26,668 nt of DNA from Clostridia bacterium (GCA_017501345.1 JAFVXC010000046.1:1-26668), one strand, 5' to 3'. Counted from the stretch's first letter, positions 1-8,291 are shown. Program-made: numbers and translations. Notes: generated by a model not told the origin, from the sequence alone.

Positions 1-1054
1 GCCGCGGCGTTTGCGAAGAAAAGAGATAGCACGCATACGCTACGTAGAGGAGGAGAAAGACCGCACCCTCGATGCGTGTGAGCTTCTTGCCCGTGAACGC
101 CGTAATTGCCAGAATGATCGACGTGGCGAGCAGAAAGAGCTGATCGATGAAGCTGCCGAAGTCTACGTTGATCGGCAGGATCACGACGGTCGTGCCGAGG
201 ATGAAGAGGACGTTGAAGATATTCGAGCCGACGATATTGCCGAGCGCGATGTCGCTGTTCCCCTTTCTTGCGGCGATGACCGAGGTGACGAGCTCGGGGA
301 GGGAGGTGCCGAGCGCTACGACGGTAAGACCGATGACAGCCTCACTGATGCCGAGCTGATGCGCGATGTCGGTCGCGCCCTCTACCGAGAGGTTGCCGCC
401 GATGACGATAAGGATCGCTCCGCCGAGGGTAAAGAGGATGCTCTTCCACCACGGGAAGACCTTGAATTCCTCGCCTGCGGTGGGGGCAGAGCCTTCGGAT
501 GCCGTAAGCGCTTGCTCCTTACGGAAGCGGAGCGCCGAGCGGACGGTCAGAAGGATATAGCCGATGAAAAGGAGCACGAGAACGACGCCCGAGATGCGAC
601 CGAGGTAGCTGAAGTGATCCCCCTTCGCGACTCCGACCGAGAGCAGTGTAAGCACGGGGAGGAGTACCGCTGTGAGGAGAAGCACGGGGATGTCGCGACG
701 GAACATTTCCTTGTCGATCGAAAGAGGCAGGATCAATGCGCTGAGACCGAGGATGATGAGGATGTTCAGAATATTCGAGCCGACGACGTTTCCGATGGCG
801 ATATCACTCGATCCGCCGATCGCGGCAGACACGCTGACCGCAAGCTCGGGCATACTCGTGCCCATCGCGACGATGGTGAGACCGACGATGAGATCGGGGA
901 TCCGCAGTCTTTTCGCGATCGAGCTGCTGCCGTCCACGAAGAGGTCGGCGCCCTTGATCAGGGCAAGAAACCCGATCACGAGAAGGATATAGGGCAGGAC
1001 GGGAGCGAGAAAGGGGACTGCGTTTGTGACGGCATCAAGAACGGTATCGAGCAT
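1..1054 (-). CDS. Na+/Ca2+ exchanger family membrane protein (partial, C-terminus off the left edge)
   Basis: This is an integral membrane antiporter of the calcium/cation antiporter (CaCA, YrbG/CaxA-like) family, which exchanges Ca2+ for Na+ (or K+/H+) across the membrane. About 351 residues are visible from the ATG at 1054 with no stop before base 1; family members are about 320-350 residues, so little is missing. The two inverted alpha-repeats are clear: GTSMPEL at residues 65-71 with GNVVGSN at 88-94, and in the second half LGTSLPEL followed by a second GNIVGSN-type motif. The acidic residue in each GTSxPE motif is the ion ligand in this family. A strong ribosome binding site (AAAAGGAGG) sits just before the ATG. 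The gene follows rlmH by 59 bp and is probably the last or a late gene of the leftward galK operon. The transported ion cannot be told from sequence. Confidence 0.9.
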   Translation of the reverse strand, partial: MLDTVLDAVTNAVPFLAPVLPYILLVIGFLALIKGADLFVDGSSSIAKRLRIPDLIVGLTIVAMGTSMPELAVSVSAAIGGSSDIAIGNVVGSNILNILIILGLSALILPLSIDKEMFRRDIPVLLLTAVLLPVLTLLSVGVAKGDHFSYLGRISGVVLVLLFIGYILLTVRSALRFRKEQALTASEGSAPTAGEEFKVFPWWKSILFTLGGAILIVIGGNLSVEGATDIAHQLGISEAVIGLTVVALGTSLPELVTSVIAARKGNSDIALGNIVGSNIFNVLFILGTTVVILPINVDFGSFIDQLFLLATSIILAITAFTGKKLTRIEGAVFLLLYVAYACYLFSSQTPR

Positions 1055-1113
1055 TGAGGCTCCTCCTTTTGGGGGAAATTTATAACAGTGCTATATTGTA
1101 GCCGGGAAACGGC

Positions 1114-1593
1114 TTACTTATGATAGCGTGTGCCCTTTTGGATGTTCAGGGCGCGGTAGACGCTTTCGAGCAGGATGACGCGCATCAGCTGATGCGGGAA
1201 GGTGAGCTTTGAGACCGACAAGCGGAGATCGCACGCCGCTTTGACGCGCTCGTCGAGTCCGTGCGACGAGCCGATCAGAAAGTAAAAATCTCCCGACTGC
1301 TGTGCCGCCGCCTCGAGTCTTGCGGCAAGCTCCTCCGAGGAGAGCTGCTTGCCCTCGATGCAAAGCGCGATCTTATAGGCGCGCGGGGGGAGGAGAGAAA
1401 GGATTTTGTCGCCCTCCTCGCGGAGAGCCGCCGCAATCTCCTTCTCCGACGGAGCGTCGGGGAGGCGTGATTCCTTCAGCTCGATGATCTCGGGACGGCA
1501 AAAGCCCGAAAGGCGCTTCATATATTCGGCGGTCGCCTCGCGCAGATAGGCTTCCTTCAGGTTGCCCGTTACGACAAAACGTATGTTCAGCAC
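1114..1593 (-). CDS. rlmH: 23S rRNA (pseudouridine1915-N3)-methyltransferase RlmH
   Basis: RlmH is a SPOUT-class SAM-dependent enzyme that methylates pseudouridine 1915 in helix 69 of 23S rRNA on assembled 70S ribosomes. The 159-residue length is exactly the family's size. The C-terminal half carries the SPOUT knot: FLIGSSHGLD, then LSVSKLTFPHQLMRVILLE, and the diagnostic tail YRALNIQKGTRYHK, which ends in the family's invariant YHK. Translation starts at a GTG (1593), because no ATG lies near the conserved N-terminus MLNIRFV; AAAGGAG lies about 10 nt upstream. It lies 118 bp downstream of the WalJ-type gene. rlmH next to walJ is a familiar origin-proximal arrangement in Bacillota. Confidence 0.95.
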   Translation of the reverse strand: MLNIRFVVTGNLKEAYLREATAEYMKRLSGFCRPEIIELKESRLPDAPSEKEIAAALREEGDKILSLLPPRAYKIALCIEGKQLSSEELAARLEAAAQQSGDFYFLIGSSHGLDERVKAACDLRLSVSKLTFPHQLMRVILLESVYRALNIQKGTRYHK

Positions 1594-1711
1594 GGTGCTT
1601 TTGCTCCTTTCGCGTGGGTATTAGGACAGTTGATATTCGCTTCTGCGGCTGCTTCGGGACCGTCCATAGCTCCATTGGGCGGCTCTTTGAGCGTCTCATC
1701 GAGCAGAAAGG

Positions 1712-2527
1712 TCACGCCGTCGGGATCTGCGACGCGGGTGTGAGATGCTCGTCGGCAAGCGCCGAGAAGGTCTCCTCGTATGCGAGAACGGGCATATTGT
1801 TTTCCTTCGAGAGATGCGCGAGCAGGAAGTGTTCGGTGCCGTTTTCTGCAAGGAAGGACGCGAATGCAGCGGCGTCTCGGTTTGAGAGATGCCCCCGTCT
1901 TGAGCGGATGCGGAGCTTCAGGTCGTACGGATAGGGTCCGTCGAGGAGCATATTCTCGTCGTGATTCGATTCCAAGACGACTGCCTCACAGCCCGTGAGA
2001 CCCTTTTCAACGGCGGGGGTGACCACGCCGAGGTCAGTCGCGTAGCCGAAAACGCGGATGCCGCTCGGCGTTGATGCCGTGATACGGTATCCGACGCTCA
2101 TTCTGCTATCGTGGGAGGTGGGGAAGGAGGAGACGGTGAGGCTTCCGACCGTCACCGAAAAGATAGTCGGGTGGGACACGATGCAGTCCTTCATCGGGGT
2201 ATCCTGTGCGATGCGGTAGAGCCGCTCGGACGAGCCCTCGGTGACGTGGACGGGGATCGGATTCTTTTTCAGAAACACCGCAAGCGCGCCGACGTGGTCA
2301 CTGTGCTCGTGGGTGATGAAGATCGCGTCGATCGGCGGCTTTTCGGGGGAGCCCTTGTCTTTGATTGCGCCGATCTCCCTTAGTGCATTCGTCAGCGCGC
2401 GGGCGCTCTTTCCCGCGTCGATCAGGATCGCGGTGTCGCCGCACGAAATATAAGTCGAATTGCCGCCCGACCCCGAGTAGAGGGTACAGATGCGGCAACC
2501 GTATTTTTCGGTACAGATATTTTTCAT
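1712..2527 (-). CDS. walJ: WalJ/YycJ-type metallo-beta-lactamase-fold hydrolase
   Basis: This is a 271-residue cytosolic metallo-beta-lactamase-fold protein of the YycJ/WalJ type, a presumed metal-dependent nuclease or phosphodiesterase linked in Bacillota to the WalRK cell-wall regulon and to DNA metabolism. The N-terminus has the family's SGSGGNSTYI segment (18-27), and the metal site THEHSDH gives His73, His75, Asp77 and His78. Further ligands are likely in the TSHDSRMSVGYR segment and in LAHLSKENN near the end. I take the ATG at 2527 (MKNIC) rather than an upstream in-frame ATG at 2584, since the longer form would overlap the preceding gene and adds a non-conserved, highly charged stretch. 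The ribosome binding site before 2527 is weak (GAGAGA). No walRK genes are in the window, so the cell-wall link is only by family. Confidence 0.88.
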   Translation of the reverse strand: MKNICTEKYGCRICTLYSGSGGNSTYISCGDTAILIDAGKSARALTNALREIGAIKDKGSPEKPPIDAIFITHEHSDHVGALAVFLKKNPIPVHVTEGSSERLYRIAQDTPMKDCIVSHPTIFSVTVGSLTVSSFPTSHDSRMSVGYRITASTPSGIRVFGYATDLGVVTPAVEKGLTGCEAVVLESNHDENMLLDGPYPYDLKLRIRSRRGHLSNRDAAAFASFLAENGTEHFLLAHLSKENNMPVLAYEETFSALADEHLTPASQIPTA

Positions 2528-2552
2528 AATCGGTCTCTCTCTATCTGTCGGC

Positions 2553-3002
2553 TTATCCGAGGAGTCCCGAGAAAAAGGAGGCAAAATAGGGCTCGTATAC
2601 GAAAAGATAGAAGATGTCCATAAAAAAGGTGAAGATCAGAGGGAAGAGAATGGTGAGGCACCATTTTGATTTCCGCAGCCGCTCTTCACCGTCCTTGACG
2701 TAGGCTTCCTTCTCCTCCTCCGACATACTGTCGGGGAGCATATCGACCGTCACGCCCTTCCGCACAAAGCCGCGGTTATACGTAACGTAGAAGATGGCGA
2801 GTGCCACGAGGGCAATGAGATACGAAACGACGGCGATCTGCCAGAATGAGAAACGTACCAAAACGGCGTAGACACCGTAAAAAAGGATCGAGTTCAGCAG
2901 AATGATGATCAGATATTTGATCCTCTCCCGCTTTTTTCGGACAGCGGGATCCTCGAGGAAGCTGTAATCGGGCTCCTCGTTTTTGTTTTTTCTTTCCTTC
3001 AT
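2553..3002 (-). CDS. Small membrane protein of unknown function
   Basis: I do not recognise this 149-residue protein. It starts with a charged cytoplasmic segment (MKERKNKNEEPDYSFLED), followed by two closely spaced hydrophobic helices (about residues 29-49 and 51-70), a soluble, acidic loop containing MLPDSMSEEEKEAYVKDGEE, and a third hydrophobic helix (about 114-140) near the C-terminus. The ATG at 3002 has a strong AAAGGAG seven bases upstream. It starts 17 bp after the galK stop and ends 25 bp before the WalJ-type gene, so it is almost certainly co-transcribed with both. The same strand can be read in this frame through the end of galK, but that extension has no ribosome binding site and an arginine-rich nonsense composition. 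Confidence 0.8.
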   Translation of the reverse strand: MKERKNKNEEPDYSFLEDPAVRKKRERIKYLIIILLNSILFYGVYAVLVRFSFWQIAVVSYLIALVALAIFYVTYNRGFVRKGVTVDMLPDSMSEEEKEAYVKDGEERLRKSKWCLTILFPLIFTFFMDIFYLFVYEPYFASFFSGLLG

Positions 3003-3019
3003 CGGGTGCTCCTTTTGTC

Positions 3020-4303
3020 TCAGAGCATTTTGACAGCGCCGCGCGGACGGATGCGGAGAACGACACACGCGCCGTCGCCGAACGCAGAATCCATCAGCGT
3101 GCGGAAGCCCTCGACGTCCTCCCCGGGAACGTACGCCTGGATCGTACCCGCAAATCCGCCGCCGTGCACGCGGAACGCCGCCTTTTTGCCCGAGAGATAC
3201 TGCTCTGCAAGGCAAAGCGCGAGGGAAAGCCCCTGCTCGGATACGTTCTTCGTCGTATATACGTTCTGGAGATAGCAGAAGGAGGATCTGCCCGATGCCT
3301 TTACGCCGTCGAAATAACGGTCGAGATCGCCTGCCTTCAGCGCTTCCTTCTGCTCTGCGACGCGCTTGTTTTCGCCGAAGAAATGGAGCGCGCGGAGGAT
3401 CGCACGGTCGCCGCATTCTTTGCGGAGCGCGGAGATCGCCTTGATGACCTCTGCTTCGTCGCATTCACGGAGGACGGTCTTGCCAAAATGCGACGCGACT
3501 GCCTTCATCTCGCGGGGAACTGCCGCATAGTCGTCGGTGAGATCGGCGTGGTTGCCGCCCGTATTGACGATGCAGAGGCGGTAGCCCGCGGCGGAGAGGT
3601 CGAAGTCGACCTGCTCGATCACGGGAGATGCGGTGTCCGAGAAGTCGATCGCGACGATGCCGCCGACGGCGCAGGCGACCTGGTCCATCAGACCGCAGGG
3701 CTTGCCGAAGAATACGTTTTCGCTGAACTGCGCGAGCTTCGCGATCTCTACGTTTGAGACCTTGCCGCCGTTATAGAGATGGTTCAGGATGTTGCCGATC
3801 ATATCCTCGAACGCCGCAGAGGAGGAGAGCCCCGAGCCCTTCAGGACGTTCGACGTGGTGTATGCGTCGAAGCCGCCGACCGCATATCCCTTACGGCGGA
3901 AGCCCTCTGCCATACCTGCGATGAGGGATGCGGAGGAGCCGAAGCGGGACTCGTCGGGAGACGTCCATTCCTTGATATCGACGGTGTCCTCGGGGAAGCC
4001 CTCGGATTTTAAGCGGATGACCGAATCGTCACGCGGGGAGACTGCCGCGATGACGTCGAGGTCGATCGACGCTGCGATGACGCAGCCGTGGTTATGGTCG
4101 GTGTGGTTGCCCGAAAGCTCGCTTCTGCCCGACACCGAGTAGAGAGTGATCTCTCTGTCGTCGCCGTAGAGGGCTGCGAATTCACGGACTGTCGTGAGGT
4201 AACGGGACTTCTGATATTCGAGTGCCTCTTTTCCCGAGAGGGAGATGATCGAGTCGTTTATAGCGCCGTTTTCGATGGCGCAGATCAGCTGCTTTGCGTT
4301 CAT
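3020..4303 (-). CDS. galK: Galactokinase
   Basis: This GHMP-family kinase phosphorylates alpha-D-galactose to galactose-1-phosphate with ATP, the entry step of the Leloir pathway. It has 427 residues; canonical GalK is about 380-400, the excess being an N-terminal extension of about 50 residues. The galactokinase signature is GRSELSGNHTDHNHG (59-73), a variant of the usual GRTE-x-x-G(D/E)HTDY form. The GHMP phosphate-binding motif KGSGLSSSAA is at 155-164, and the C-terminal motif HGGGFAGTIQAYVP completes the fold. The ATG at 4303 has AAAGGAG eight bases upstream and fits the leader from the promoter at 4376-4404; an upstream ATG (4366) lies almost at the predicted transcription start and is rejected. 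No galT, galE or sugar transporter is nearby. Activity on galactose, not a related sugar, is inferred from the signature. Confidence 0.9.
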   Translation of the reverse strand: MNAKQLICAIENGAINDSIISLSGKEALEYQKSRYLTTVREFAALYGDDREITLYSVSGRSELSGNHTDHNHGCVIAASIDLDVIAAVSPRDDSVIRLKSEGFPEDTVDIKEWTSPDESRFGSSASLIAGMAEGFRRKGYAVGGFDAYTTSNVLKGSGLSSSAAFEDMIGNILNHLYNGGKVSNVEIAKLAQFSENVFFGKPCGLMDQVACAVGGIVAIDFSDTASPVIEQVDFDLSAAGYRLCIVNTGGNHADLTDDYAAVPREMKAVASHFGKTVLRECDEAEVIKAISALRKECGDRAILRALHFFGENKRVAEQKEALKAGDLDRYFDGVKASGRSSFCYLQNVYTTKNVSEQGLSLALCLAEQYLSGKKAAFRVHGGGFAGTIQAYVPGEDVEGFRTLMDSAFGDGACVVLRIRPRGAVKML

Positions 4304-4375
4304 ATGGATAGCTCCTTTACTTTGCGGATTTCTTTTTCTGTGTAAAGACGGGTGGTCTTTGGTCATAATAGGATT

Positions 4376-4404
4376 ATTATAGCATAAAAGCCTGCGGATG
4401 TCAA
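4376..4404 (-). promoter_or_regulatory. Sigma-A promoter for the galK operon
   Basis: Read on the minus strand, TTGACA is at 4404-4399 and TATAAT at 4381-4376 with a 17-bp spacer, a perfect match to the vegetative consensus. Transcription should start near 4369, giving a leader of about 65 nt before the galK ATG at 4303. Confidence 0.88.
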
Positions 4405-4492
4405 GGCGAAGAGCGGTCCTATAATCATTCCGACCGTTATCCTCTCAAATTGTGCGAAATTTGTAAAAAGAAGTTAAAATTTCGGCGGATGC

Positions 4493-4521
4493 TTGACAGG
4501 ACTTTTCGCGCGTGATATAAT
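4493..4521 (+). promoter_or_regulatory. Sigma-A promoter for the basic protein-mutY operon
   Basis: TTGACA at 4493-4498 and TATAAT at 4516-4521 are separated by 17 bp: again a perfect vegetative consensus. It points right, away from the galK promoter about 90 bp to its left, and lies about 35 bp before the first ATG of the plus-strand operon. Confidence 0.9.
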
Positions 4522-4555
4522 TTTTAATGTATAGATATGGATTCGGGAGGAAATT

Positions 4556-4900
4556 ATGGCAAAGAAGGAACCGAGGATCGAGCGGATCGAGTACAGCGCC
4601 GATCGCAGAACCGCACAGAGGCTCAGGAATCTTTTTATGAAGATCCTGTCAAAGGATAAGAAATCGGACGGCATCAGTCTTTCCTACACCTATAAGCCCT
4701 TCCGAAAGCGTGCGGACTTTACGATCAGTGGGAACGAAAAAACCGTTCTGAAATGTATCAAGGCGCTCGGAAAATTTGCCTTGAAGCAGGAAAAGACGGA
4801 GGCGAAGCGCGAGCGAGACGGTATGAAGGCGACTCCGATCGCGAAGGGCAGCTACTATACGATGAGGTCTGCGAAGGAACGCAGAAAAGGAAGCGTATGA
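4556..4900 (+). CDS. Small basic protein of unknown function, translationally coupled to mutY
   Basis: I do not recognise this 114-residue protein. It is very rich in Lys and Arg (start MAKKEPRIERIEYSADRR, and KQEKTEAKRERDG around residues 77-89), has no cysteine pairs, signal peptide or membrane helix, and its middle part (SYTYKPFRKRADFTISGNEK) looks like a short beta/alpha fold. It is a credible gene: a perfect promoter precedes it, GGGAGG lies five bases before the ATG, and its TGA stop overlaps the mutY ATG in an ATGA arrangement, implying coupled translation. Nucleic-acid binding is a guess from charge and from its partner; I cannot support a more specific role. Confidence 0.78.
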   Translation: MAKKEPRIERIEYSADRRTAQRLRNLFMKILSKDKKSDGISLSYTYKPFRKRADFTISGNEKTVLKCIKALGKFALKQEKTEAKRERDGMKATPIAKGSYYTMRSAKERRKGSV

Positions 4901-5970
4901 CGGCGGACGAATTCAGCGGGCGACTGCTTCTCTGGTACCGCGAAAACAAGCGCGATCTGCCGTGGCGGAGTGAGGTAACGCCGTACCGCACGTGGATCTC
5001 GGAGATCATGCTCCAGCAGACCCGTGTGGAGGCCGTGAAGGGTTATTTCCATCGTTTCACCGAGGAGCTTCCGACGGTATACGAGCTTGCCGCCGTGCCC
5101 GACGAGGTGCTGATGAAGCTTTGGCAGGGGCTCGGATATTACAGCCGCGCGAGAAATCTGAAGAAGGCGGCGCAGATCGTCGTCTCGCAGTACGGAGGAC
5201 AGCTTCCCGAGGACGCGGATGCGCTCCGCGCGCTCCCCGGGATCGGAAGCTACACCGCGGGGGCGATCGCATCGATCGCATTCGGCAGGCGTGCGCCTGC
5301 CGTAGACGGCAACGTCTTACGCGTGTATGCACGCGTATTCGGCGACAGTCGTGACGTTGCCGACCCCGCGACGAAGCGGGCGTATGAAAGCGCGGTGCTG
5401 TCTCTTATGCCCGAGGAGAGCGGTGGCGGAGATACGGAGAACGCCTGCGGTGACTTCACGCAGGGCTTTATTGAGCTGGGTGCGACGGTATGCCTCCCGA
5501 ACGGTACGCCGCTTTGCGAGCACTGTCCCTTCGGGGACGTCTGCGTTGCGCGGCGGGAGGGACGGGAAAATGAGCTTCCCGTACGCACGAAAAAGGCGGC
5601 GCGAAGGGTCGAGGAGCGCACTGTGCTTCTCCTGACGGACGGAGCGCGTTACGCGCTCGTGCGCCGTCCCGATACGGGGCTTCTCGCGTCGCTTTACGAA
5701 TTTATAAACATCGACCGACCGCTTACCGAGGACGGTGTACGCGCGTGGCTCGCGGAGCGCGGGCTTTCGGCTCGGACGGTCAGACGGATCGGCTGCGCGA
5801 AGCATATTTTTACGCACATTGAATGGCATATGACGGGGTATCTCGTAATGCTTGGGGACGGTGCTCCCGCCGTCGAGGCGGTCTTTGCGACACCCGACGA
5901 GATCAGGGAGGAATACGCCGTGCCGTCGGCATTCCGCTATTTTCTCGAATTTATCGCGGAGCACACGTGA
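4897..5970 (+). CDS. mutY: A/G-specific adenine DNA glycosylase MutY
   Basis: MutY removes adenine mispaired with 8-oxoguanine, starting base excision repair of oxidative damage. The 357-residue protein has the expected order: the catalytic segment WISEIMLQQTRV (Glu in ISE), the helix-hairpin-helix LPGIGSYTAGAI, the VDGNVLRV segment with the catalytic Asp, the 4Fe-4S cysteines CLPNGTPLCEHCPFGDVC, and a C-terminal NUDIX-like 8-oxoG recognition domain with FTHIEWHM. The first cysteine gap is seven residues instead of the six of the E. coli enzyme. The start is the ATG at 4897, which gives MTADEFSGRLLLWYREN, matching the family's N-terminus; upstream in-frame ATGs would run back through the basic gene. 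It overlaps that gene by four bases. Confidence 0.95.
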   Translation: MTADEFSGRLLLWYRENKRDLPWRSEVTPYRTWISEIMLQQTRVEAVKGYFHRFTEELPTVYELAAVPDEVLMKLWQGLGYYSRARNLKKAAQIVVSQYGGQLPEDADALRALPGIGSYTAGAIASIAFGRRAPAVDGNVLRVYARVFGDSRDVADPATKRAYESAVLSLMPEESGGGDTENACGDFTQGFIELGATVCLPNGTPLCEHCPFGDVCVARREGRENELPVRTKKAARRVEERTVLLLTDGARYALVRRPDTGLLASLYEFINIDRPLTEDGVRAWLAERGLSARTVRRIGCAKHIFTHIEWHMTGYLVMLGDGAPAVEAVFATPDEIREEYAVPSAFRYFLEFIAEHT

Positions 5971-6015
5971 ACCGTAAATAACTGTGCCGCGTCGGGCGGC
6001 AGAACGGAGACTCTT

Positions 6016-6555
6016 ATGTACGAATACAAGGCAAGGAGAGGAAACAAGAGAGCGGCGATGATAACGCTTTTGTCGTCGGGTATCGCGGCAATCTGTCTCC
6101 TTTGCGGCACGCTTTTTGGATCTCTGCGGGGGATCGCAGAGATCATCGGCTTGTTTATGGTCGCCTTTGCGATCCTGATCGCGAGCCGTTATCTTCTGAA
6201 GGACTACGTATACCGACTCGAAATGACCGAGGAGGGAAGAGTGGATCTCACCGTCACCGAGCTTCAGGGCAGGCGAAGGATCACGGTCTGCCGCATCGGG
6301 CTTGATGAGATCGGGGAGATCTTTGTTGAAACGCCAGAGACTCGCAAGGAGACACGGGAGCGGATGAAGGAGATGAAGCGGTACGATTACTGTGTCGATC
6401 TTTCTCCGACGCGCTCGCTCTATCTCATCTTTTCTGATGGGGACCGTACGGTCTCCGTGCGGATCGTACCCGATGAGCGGATGGAGAAGCTGCTTACCGA
6501 TCACTTGGCGCAGAGAGAGTGTGTGTGTGAAGGGCGACGCAGACGCGAAGCCTGA
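6016..6555 (+). CDS. Two-helix membrane protein with a cytosolic beta-rich domain, unknown function
   Basis: I do not recognise this 179-residue protein. A basic N-terminus (MYEYKARRGNKRAA) leads into two adjacent hydrophobic helices (about 14-34 and 38-60), then a soluble domain of about 115 residues with alternating hydrophobic strands (YRLEMTEEGRVDLTVTEL, ITVCRIGLDEIGEIFVE, SLYLIFSDGDRTVSVRIV) and a terminal helix. The layout resembles small bacterial membrane proteins with a PH-like domain, but that is only a fold impression. A GGAG lies six bases before the ATG. It sits 45 bp after mutY and 50 bp before the cardiolipin synthase gene, so membrane-lipid context is possible but not shown. 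Confidence 0.8.
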   Translation: MYEYKARRGNKRAAMITLLSSGIAAICLLCGTLFGSLRGIAEIIGLFMVAFAILIASRYLLKDYVYRLEMTEEGRVDLTVTELQGRRRITVCRIGLDEIGEIFVETPETRKETRERMKEMKRYDYCVDLSPTRSLYLIFSDGDRTVSVRIVPDERMEKLLTDHLAQRECVCEGRRRREA

Positions 6556-6605
6556 GTAATGCGGAACGCAAAACCGTTTTATGACTTTTATAAGGGGGGA
6601 GTACA

Positions 6606-8219
6606 GTGAAGGCATCGAACCGAGAGCCTGGTCTGAACTATGATCGCGGTCACCGTGTGACGGGTCGATACCATATGTATAAGGGTGACGTGTACACGGC
6701 GTTCCTACGTGGATCGCTTGTGATCGTCGGTATCATTCTGCAGTTTTTCGTTATGCTGCTCCTGTCCCTTCTGATGATGCGGTATTCGGTCCTCCTCTAC
6801 CTGCTGATCGAGCTTGTTGCGGTGATCTTTGCGGTATATATCATTTATACGGGAGAGTCCTATCGGCATTTCTGGCTCGTCATCATTCTGATGCTTCCCG
6901 TGGTCGGAATGTTTATGTATATGATGTGGGGAAGTCGCGTCGTCAATGCACGGTCAAGGAGACAGCTCTGCTCGTGTATTGAGGAGGCGAAGGGGGAGCT
7001 TCCGCGCGATAACGCGCTCTTGTCATCCCCCGAAATGGAGAAAAACGGTCAAAGGGCGTGTGCGCGCTATCTGTCGCTTGAGGGGCTTCCCGTTTACGGA
7101 GGCACCAACGTGCGCTACTATCCGCTTGGAGACGATATGCGCGCCGATTTCCTTGCGGATCTCAGGGGGGCAAGGGAGCGGATCTGGATGGAGTTCTTCA
7201 TCGTGCTCGGCGGAGAGGTCTACGACGAGGTTGAGGCGATCCTCGCAGAGAAGGTAAAGGAGGGGGTTGACGTCCGACTTCTCATCGACGACGTCGGAAG
7301 CATTCGCCTGATCAACCGCGCCTTCAAGAAGCGCTTGAAGCGGCTCGGGATCTCTCTCGGTATCTTTGCACCGATCCACAAGGACATTACGAAGCTTTCC
7401 CTGAATTACAGAAACCATCAGAAGATCGTCGTGATCGACAAAAACATCGGGTATACGGGCGGCATCAACCTTTCGGATGAATACTTTAACATTTACCCAA
7501 AGTACGGGCATTGGAAGGACACCGCCGTACGGCTTGAGGGCGAGGGGACGGCAAGCCTTGCCGCAATGTTTATGGGAATGTGGAATTATACGATGGGGAA
7601 AAATCGGGACGCAAGGATCCCTGCGGAGGAGATCGGTCCTCCCGTGGGTGTCGCGGCAGATCCCGACGCCTCGCTCGTCCAGCCCTTTTACACAGGACTG
7701 CTCAAGGTGCGCTATAACAACGCCGATATGATCTATCAAGCCCTGATGCGGCACGCAAAGGAATACCTCTGGATCACGACGCCCTATCTTGTGCTCGACC
7801 GTGTGACGACCGATACGCTCATCCGTGCGGCAAGAAGCGGCATCGACGTCAGGATCTACACCCCCCGTCACTACGACAAGTGGTACGTTTACCGTGTGAC
7901 CGAGTCGAATTACGGAAGGCTCCTCCGCGAGGGGATCCGCATTTTTGAGTACGTTCCCGGGTTCATCCACGCGAAGAATCTGATCGTTGACGGTGAGTGT
8001 GCGGTCTGCGGCTCGATCAATCTCGATTACAGAAGCCTGTACTTCCACTACGAGTGCGGTGCGGTCTTTTACGGCGGGAAGACCGTCGAGGAGATCCGCG
8101 CGGACTTTCTGGCGACCGAAAAGCTCTGCGAGGAGATCGTTCTCGATAAGTGGAAAAGGCGGAAGCCGGGAAATAAACTCGCTTCCCGCATTCTGCGCTT
8201 CTTCTCGCCACTCTTCTGA
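6606..8219 (+). CDS. cls: Cardiolipin synthase (phospholipase D family)
   Basis: This membrane enzyme condenses two phosphatidylglycerols into cardiolipin and glycerol. Of its 537 residues, the first 110 or so form the PLDc_N membrane region with hydrophobic helices at about 33-60, 61-82 and 88-107. Two HxKxxxxD catalytic motifs follow: NHQKIVVID with His271, Lys273 and Asp278, and IHAKNLIVD with His455, Lys457 and Asp462; each is followed by the G(G/S)INL(S/D) segment usual in this family. The start is GTG at 6606, with AAGGGGGGA five bases upstream; a methionine at residue 24 is a weaker alternative. It appears to be the last gene of the operon that begins at 4556. Related PLD enzymes exist, but the full layout fits Cls. 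Confidence 0.93.
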   Translation: MKASNREPGLNYDRGHRVTGRYHMYKGDVYTAFLRGSLVIVGIILQFFVMLLLSLLMMRYSVLLYLLIELVAVIFAVYIIYTGESYRHFWLVIILMLPVVGMFMYMMWGSRVVNARSRRQLCSCIEEAKGELPRDNALLSSPEMEKNGQRACARYLSLEGLPVYGGTNVRYYPLGDDMRADFLADLRGARERIWMEFFIVLGGEVYDEVEAILAEKVKEGVDVRLLIDDVGSIRLINRAFKKRLKRLGISLGIFAPIHKDITKLSLNYRNHQKIVVIDKNIGYTGGINLSDEYFNIYPKYGHWKDTAVRLEGEGTASLAAMFMGMWNYTMGKNRDARIPAEEIGPPVGVAADPDASLVQPFYTGLLKVRYNNADMIYQALMRHAKEYLWITTPYLVLDRVTTDTLIRAARSGIDVRIYTPRHYDKWYVYRVTESNYGRLLREGIRIFEYVPGFIHAKNLIVDGECAVCGSINLDYRSLYFHYECGAVFYGGKTVEEIRADFLATEKLCEEIVLDKWKRRKPGNKLASRILRFFSPLF

Positions 8220-8291
8220 CGGACGCAAAAAAAGGCTTGTTCGTTTACGGTTTTGTCATAATTATTTATTGTTCGGTTGATAAAACGCTGA

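Noticed and set aside
11..1057. Long plus-strand reading frame of 348 codons
   Set aside because: Its product is a charged Arg/Asp/Glu-rich nonsense sequence antisense to the clear Na+/Ca2+ exchanger, whose alpha-repeat motifs read on the minus strand.
1088..1113. AGCCG/CGGCT hairpin between rlmH and the exchanger as a terminator
   Set aside because: The stem is only five pairs and no T-run follows on the minus strand.
3003..3464. N-terminal extension of the small membrane protein through the end of galK
   Set aside because: It overlaps galK in another frame, is Arg-rich nonsense, and a strong ribosome binding site supports the start at 3002.
5317..6615. Minus-strand reading frame of 432 codons
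   Set aside because: Antisense to mutY and the downstream membrane-protein gene; composition is not protein-like.
7023..8228. Minus-strand reading frame of 401 codons
   Set aside because: Antisense to the cardiolipin synthase gene with both HKD motifs; no ribosome binding site.
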